This document shows positions 60,350-64,000 of a DNA stretch of 64,000 bases, one piece after another. The notes beneath the pieces are model-generated. The model was not told the DNA's origin. It saw only the letters and a program-made list of their open reading frames with translations, and made no database searches. The DNA comes from Nocardioides sp. LHD-245 (GTDB lineage: Bacteria > Actinomycetota > Actinomycetes > Propionibacteriales > Nocardioidaceae), in contig NZ_JAVFWN010000007.1 in the NCBI RefSeq assembly GCF_030929495.1, forward strand, positions 124,001-188,000. Direction: 5' to 3'. How positions within the stretch are numbered: position 1 is the stretch's first letter; every line of letters begins with the position of its first letter. Made by a program: the position numbers and the translations under genes.

Positions 60350-61768
60350 TCAGGCTCCTTGCTCTCCAGTGTGCGCCTTCGGCGCCGGCAGCAGGAGGGC
60401 CGGGACGACGGCGAGGGCGGCGATCGCCAGCGGCCACCAGAAGGCGACGCCGAAGGCGTCGGCGGGCGCCGTGGCGGTCGAGAGCCGGTGCTGCAGGACG
60501 GTGGCGAAGACCGCGGTGGCGACGACGCCGCCGGTGCGCTGGGCGATGCTCATCGTCGTGGTGGCGTGGGGGATGGCGGCATGGTCGAGGGCCGCGTACG
60601 CCGCCGCGCTGGTCGGCGCGAAGATGCAGCCCGCGCCGAGCCCGATCGCGAACAGCGCGAACCCGAGGTAGGCCTGACCGGGGTCGCTGCCGACCGCGGT
60701 GTAGCCGAGGAAGCCGGCGACCAGCAGCCCCACGCCGGCCAGTACGACGGCACGGCCGCGGCCGCGGTCGACCAGCCGGCCGGTCAGGGCCATCGCGAGG
60801 GCCGCGCCGACGCCCTGGGGCACGAGCAGCAGGCCGGTCTGCAGCTCGGACTCGCCACGGGCGAGGAGGTGGTAGAGCGGGAGCAGGAAGCCCGCGCCGG
60901 TGAGGACGCCGACCGCGAGGAACTGGACCGCGGTCGCGGTCGCGAAGCCACGGGTGGCGAAGTGGCGCAGCTCGACGAGCGGCTGCGCGGTGCGCAGGGC
61001 GTGGGCGACGAACGCGACGAGCAGGACGGCACCGCCCACGATCCCGGTGACCGCCTCTGAGGTGGAGCCGGTGGGGCTGGCGAGCGAGGTGACGCCGGAC
61101 GCCAGGGCGACCAGGCCGGGGGAGAGCAGGGCGAGGCCGACGACGTCGAGCCGACCGCGACCGGCGCCACGCGGGTCCGCGAGGACGCGGACCGACCAGG
61201 CCAGGCAGGCGAGGCCGACCGGGATGTTGACCAGGAAGATCCAGCGCCAGTCGACGCTGTCGATCAGCACGCCGCCGAGGACCGGGCCGAGGATCGGGCC
61301 GAGCATCATCGGGATCCCGACGACGGCCATGGCCCGGCCCATCCGCCGCGGCCCGACGGCGCGGGCCACCATGGCGATGCCGACCGGGCTGACCAGTCCG
61401 GCTCCGGCGCCCTGCAGGACGCGGAAGGCGATGAGCGACGGGGCCGACCAGGCGAGACCGCACAGCAGCGAGCCGGCCGTGAAGACCCCGACGGCGAGCA
61501 GCCAGACCCGGCGGGCGCCGTACCGGTCCATCGCCCAGCCGGCGAGCGGGATGGTGGCGGTGAAGGCGAGCAGGTAGCCGGTCATCACCCACTGGATCGT
61601 GGTGAGGGAGACGGAGAACTCCGCGGCGAGGCGGTCGGTGGCGACGCTGACGATGGTCGCGTCGAGGACGGTGGTGATCATGCCGAGCACGACCACGGCG
61701 ATGACGGTGCGGGCCGTCCGGTCGAGCGGTGCCGCGCTCGGGGCGGCGGGGGTGGCGGTCTGGCTCAT
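60350..61768 (-). CDS. DHA2-family MFS multidrug efflux transporter (EmrB/QacA type)
   Basis: A 472-residue permease with about 14 transmembrane helices. DHA2 motifs: LDATIVSVATDRLAAEF (motif D1), WVMTGYLLAFTATIPLAGWAMDRYGARRVW (motif A, key GWAMDRYGARR), FRVLQGAGAGLVSP (motif B), and GPILGPVLGGVLID (motif C of drug/proton antiporters). It exports drugs using the proton gradient. The divergent TetR gene shares a promoter region, a standard drug-inducible arrangement. Confidence 0.92.
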   Translation of the reverse strand: MSQTATPAAPSAAPLDRTARTVIAVVVLGMITTVLDATIVSVATDRLAAEFSVSLTTIQWVMTGYLLAFTATIPLAGWAMDRYGARRVWLLAVGVFTAGSLLCGLAWSAPSLIAFRVLQGAGAGLVSPVGIAMVARAVGPRRMGRAMAVVGIPMMLGPILGPVLGGVLIDSVDWRWIFLVNIPVGLACLAWSVRVLADPRGAGRGRLDVVGLALLSPGLVALASGVTSLASPTGSTSEAVTGIVGGAVLLVAFVAHALRTAQPLVELRHFATRGFATATAVQFLAVGVLTGAGFLLPLYHLLARGESELQTGLLLVPQGVGAALAMALTGRLVDRGRGRAVVLAGVGLLVAGFLGYTAVGSDPGQAYLGFALFAIGLGAGCIFAPTSAAAYAALDHAAIPHATTTMSIAQRTGGVVATAVFATVLQHRLSTATAPADAFGVAFWWPLAIAALAVVPALLLPAPKAHTGEQGA

Positions 61769-61808
61769 GACCGCGCTCTTTTCGTATGGCGAATCTAAAG
61801 TTATAGCG

Positions 61809-61846
61809 ACTCTAAGTTTGGAGTGACACAAAGTCAAGGGTAGGGT
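61809..61846. promoter_or_regulatory. Overlapping divergent promoters of the efflux pump and TetR genes
   Basis: Minus strand: TTGACT (61837-61832), 17 bases, TAGAGT (61814-61809). Plus strand: TTGGAG (61818-61823), 17 bases, TAGGGT (61841-61846), six bases before the TetR ATG. The core promoters interleave, so one bound repressor can block both. Two imperfect CTAA(A)GTT repeats at 61794-61819 may be half-sites. Confidence 0.6.
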
Positions 61847-61852
61847 GGCGCC

Positions 61853-62482
61853 ATGGCCGAGCCGGGACTGCGCGAGCGCAAGAAGCAGGAGACGCGACAG
61901 CGGATCACCGAGGCCGCGATCGTCCTGTTCGCCGAGCGCGGGTTCGAGCAGGTGCCGGTCGCCGACATCGCCGCCGCCGCGGACGTCTCGACCGCCACGG
62001 TGTTCAACTACTTCCCGGTCAAGGAGGACCTGATCTACGACGGGATGGCCGCGTTCAACGAGCGCCTGCTCGCCGCCGTCCGGGACCGGCCCGCAGGCCA
62101 GCGCGTCGTCAGCGCCTTCCGGGAGTACGTCGTCCAGCCGCGCGGTGTGCTCGCCGACCCGGGTTCGCCGGTGCTCGCCGGCCTGTCCCGGATCGCGCGG
62201 ATCGTGCGGGACAGTCCGAGCCTCCAGGCCCGGGAGCGGCTCGAGGCCGACCGGGCCGTCACCGCGCTGCGGGAGCTACTCGTCGAGGAGCTCGGTGACG
62301 ACCTGCGCTCGTGGTCCGTCGCGTCCGCGCTGGTCGGCACGACCCGCGGGATGACCCGCGAGGTGCAGCGGGCCGCGGCCGAGGGCAGGGTCGACGCCCG
62401 GCTGGCGAAGCGGCTCCTCACGGATGCGGGGGCAGCCATCGACGTCGTCGAGGCCGGTCTGGCGGGTTCGGCCGACGCCTGA
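61853..62482 (+). CDS. TetR-family transcriptional regulator of the efflux pump
   Basis: A 209-residue TetR regulator: RITEAAIVLFAERGFEQVPVADIAAAADVSTATVFNYFPVKEDLIY (key FAERGFEQVPV.DIA.AADVS..TVFNYFPVKED) at about 15-60, followed by a variable ligand domain. ATG 61853 lies six bases after a -10 hexamer, with no RBS, so the message is probably leaderless. Divergent from the pump gene, which it most likely represses. Confidence 0.9.
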   Translation: MAEPGLRERKKQETRQRITEAAIVLFAERGFEQVPVADIAAAADVSTATVFNYFPVKEDLIYDGMAAFNERLLAAVRDRPAGQRVVSAFREYVVQPRGVLADPGSPVLAGLSRIARIVRDSPSLQARERLEADRAVTALRELLVEELGDDLRSWSVASALVGTTRGMTREVQRAAAEGRVDARLAKRLLTDAGAAIDVVEAGLAGSADA

Positions 62483-62514
62483 CCTCGGGCCCGCCGTGGG
62501 CGTACGCTGCCCTC

Positions 62515-63573
62515 GTGGCGTCTGCCGCGACTCAGGGGGTCCGCTTCTGCCGCACCGACGACGGCGTGCGGCTCGCGTGGGCGCGCCACGGGTCCGGTCC
62601 GCCCCTGCTGATCGTCTCGTGCTGGCTCAGCCACCTCCAGTACGACTGGCAGAGCCCGGTGTGGCGGCACTTCCTGGACGACCTCGGCGCCCTCGCGACC
62701 GTGGTGCGGTACGACGAGCGCGGGTTCGGGCTCTCGGAGTGGCAGGTCTCCGACTTCTCCCTCGAGCGCCGGCTGGCCGACCTGGAGACCTTGGTCGAGG
62801 CCACCGGGCTGGAGCGGTTCGCGGTGCTCGGGATGTCCGGCGGGGCGCCGGTCGCGGTCGCCTACGCGCACGCGCACCCCGAGCGGGTGAGCCGGCTGGT
62901 GCTCTACGGCGGCATGGCGGGCGGTGGCATCCAGCAGGAGGACGAGGCGGCGGAGGAGGCGTTCCGGGCGATGATCCGCGCCGGGTGGGCGCGCCCCGAC
63001 CCGCTGTTCCGACGGGTGTTCACCAACGCCTTCATCCCCGATGCCACCGAGCAGCAGATGGTCTGGATGGACGAGCTGCAGCGCACCTCGACCAACACCG
63101 ACAACGCCGTCTGCAGCCGGATCGCCCGGCATGCCGTCGACGTCCGCGACCTGCTGCCCGGGATCGCCGCACCCACCCTGGTGCTGCACGCCGAGGGCGA
63201 CCGGGTCGCGCCCGGCTGGGGTCCGCGGCTCGCGTCGGGGATCCCCGACGCCCGGCTGGTCATGCTCGACTCCCGCAACCACGTGCTGCTCGCCGACGAG
63301 CCGGCCTGGCCCGTCTTCCGCGACGAGGTCGCCGCCTTCCTCGCGGCCGACCGGGTCGTCGTACCGGTCGACCATCTGTCCGCGCGGGAGCGCGAGCTCC
63401 TGCTGCTGGCCGCCGAGGGCCTCGACAACACCGCCATCGCGGACCGGCTGACGCTGAGTGTGCGCACCGTCGAGCGGCACTTCCAGAACGTCTACCTCAA
63501 GCTGGGCCTCTCCGGCCGTACGGCGCGCGCCGCCGCGGTCTGTCGGGTGCTCGGACTCACCCCGCAGGCCTGA
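62515..63573 (+). CDS. Alpha/beta hydrolase fused to a LuxR-type HTH domain
   Basis: A 352-residue two-domain protein. Residues 1-280 are an alpha/beta hydrolase: YDERGFGLSEW, the nucleophile Ser in LGMSGGAPVAVAYA, HAEGDRVAP with Asp, and DSRNHVLLADE with His, so the triad looks intact. Residues 285-352 are a GerE/LuxR HTH (HLSARERELLLLAAEGLDNTAIADRL by its core ARERE.LLLAAEG..N..IA..L, then SVRTVERHFQNVYLKLG). Such fusions act as ligand-sensing or hydrolytic regulators. GTG 62515 lies six bases after TACGCT, again suggesting a leaderless start. Confidence 0.88.
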   Translation: MASAATQGVRFCRTDDGVRLAWARHGSGPPLLIVSCWLSHLQYDWQSPVWRHFLDDLGALATVVRYDERGFGLSEWQVSDFSLERRLADLETLVEATGLERFAVLGMSGGAPVAVAYAHAHPERVSRLVLYGGMAGGGIQQEDEAAEEAFRAMIRAGWARPDPLFRRVFTNAFIPDATEQQMVWMDELQRTSTNTDNAVCSRIARHAVDVRDLLPGIAAPTLVLHAEGDRVAPGWGPRLASGIPDARLVMLDSRNHVLLADEPAWPVFRDEVAAFLAADRVVVPVDHLSARERELLLLAAEGLDNTAIADRLTLSVRTVERHFQNVYLKLGLSGRTARAAAVCRVLGLTPQA

Positions 63574-63602
63574 CCGTCGGCCTGCTGCGCGTACGCGTCG
63601 GC

Positions 63603-63616
63603 GGCCGTTCGCGGCC
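63603..63616 (+). terminator. Short UUCG hairpin downstream of the hydrolase-LuxR gene
   Basis: GGCCG-TTCG-CGGCC, 30 bases after the stop. The stable tetraloop suggests a 3'-end hairpin, but the T-tract of a factor-independent terminator is missing. Confidence 0.35.
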
Positions 63617-63721
63617 TGCAGGCGGGCGCGGATGCGTGTCGGCACCGATGCCCGCAGGTGCTCGCGGTTCCTAGCGTCGGGTCATCGGCGAACACCCGCC
63701 GTGCCGACGAAGGAGACGACG

Positions 63722-64000
63722 ATGTCGAACAAGGCAGTGGTCAGCCTGGCCACCGGGATGGAGGACCCCGAGCGGGTCACGGTGGCGTTCCTGGTCGCGC
63801 TCGGCGCGGCCGAGCAGGGGCGCCCGACCCTGATGTTCCTGACTAAGGAGGCGGTCCGGCTCGCCGTGCCCGGCGTCGCGGTCGGTCGCTCCTGCGAGGG
63901 CTGCCCGTCGCTGCCCGAGCTGCTGGAGCGCTTCCTCGCGGCCGGCGGCACCTATCTGGTCTGTCCGCTGTGCTTCAACGCGAAGGCGCTCGACCCGGAG
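63722..64000 (+). CDS. DsrE/DsrF-like family protein (N-terminal part, runs off window)
   Basis: The first 93 codons are present. The product opens AVVSLATGMEDPERVTVAFLVALGAAEQG and continues with LMFLTKEAVRLAVPG; three cysteines occur in CEGC and CPLCF contexts (about 59, 62, 83 and 86). The fold matches DsrE-like small proteins, some of which carry sulfur on a cysteine. AAGGAG precedes the ATG by nine bases. TAGCGT at 63674-63679 is a possible -10. The C-terminus lies outside the window. Confidence 0.75.
   Translation, partial: MSNKAVVSLATGMEDPERVTVAFLVALGAAEQGRPTLMFLTKEAVRLAVPGVAVGRSCEGCPSLPELLERFLAAGGTYLVCPLCFNAKALDPE

Overview
The window comes from a GC-rich (about 70%) actinobacterium. 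Tat-exported proteins, a class I cholesterol oxidase with a KstR-like operator, several genes that look leaderless, an HNH/PRODH/P5CDH set and very tight GTGA/ATGA gene coupling all fit a Nocardioides-like soil organism; the genus is an inference. I see no tRNA, rRNA, CRISPR array, transposase or phage gene.

Region 1 (1-32753) is one large catabolic locus. A leftward operon (7238 down past base 1) encodes an NmrA/epimerase-like protein, a DapA-family lyase, a DegT aminotransferase, a two-domain polysaccharide-deacetylase-like protein, a zinc MDR dehydrogenase, an SDR and an aldehyde dehydrogenase that runs off the edge. An FCD-type GntR regulator (8010-7324) follows the same direction. A rightward run of 18 genes (8197-26293) holds an RraA-like aldolase, a five-gene oligopeptide-type ABC importer, two Gfo/Idh/MocA oxidoreductases, an unrecognised protein, RidA, three amidohydrolase-superfamily enzymes, a D-cysteine-desulfhydrase-like PLP enzyme, an M24 peptidase, a VOC protein, a D-threonine-aldolase-like enzyme and a beta-propeller lactonase. 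A third Gfo/Idh/MocA gene and an HSL-type esterase are divergent at 27.15 kb. Two paralogous Tat-exported beta-helix proteins flank an FAH-family hydrolase (28201-32753). The unifying signal is an 18-bp palindrome (CATGCTGCATGCAGCATG and variants) found at the three transcription-unit starts and upstream of gntR; in three cases it lies on the core promoter. I infer one GntR regulon that cleaves an exported or extracellular glycan or conjugate, imports the product, and oxidises a sugar-acid part and a D-amino-acid or amide part. The substrate cannot be read from sequence.

Region 2 (32754-44912) begins with a decayed PucR-family regulator, then a glutaryl-CoA-dehydrogenase-like enzyme, a BenE permease and two MocR-type regulators. 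A compact nitrogen cluster follows: two class I glutamine-amidotransferase-like hydrolases, an AmiS/UreI channel, an amidase and a glutamine-synthetase homologue, a set reminiscent of gamma-glutamylation pathways (PuuA/PuuD, TdnQ/TdnT). Between the last two genes lie tandem hairpins with identical apical loops. An ArsR/AHSA1 pair closes the region.

Region 3 (44951-55383) carries the Hen1-Pnkp RNA-repair pair, a convergent LigD-like PE-Pol protein, cholesterol oxidase, HutD/Ves, a YhhN-type membrane protein, an HNH nuclease and a PucR/CdaR-type regulator. Region 4 (55466-64000) has the proline catabolic pair PRODH and P5C dehydrogenase, a TetR/esterase pair sharing a 36-bp palindrome, a DHA2 efflux pump with a VOC gene and divergent TetR, a hydrolase-LuxR fusion, and the start of a DsrE-like gene.
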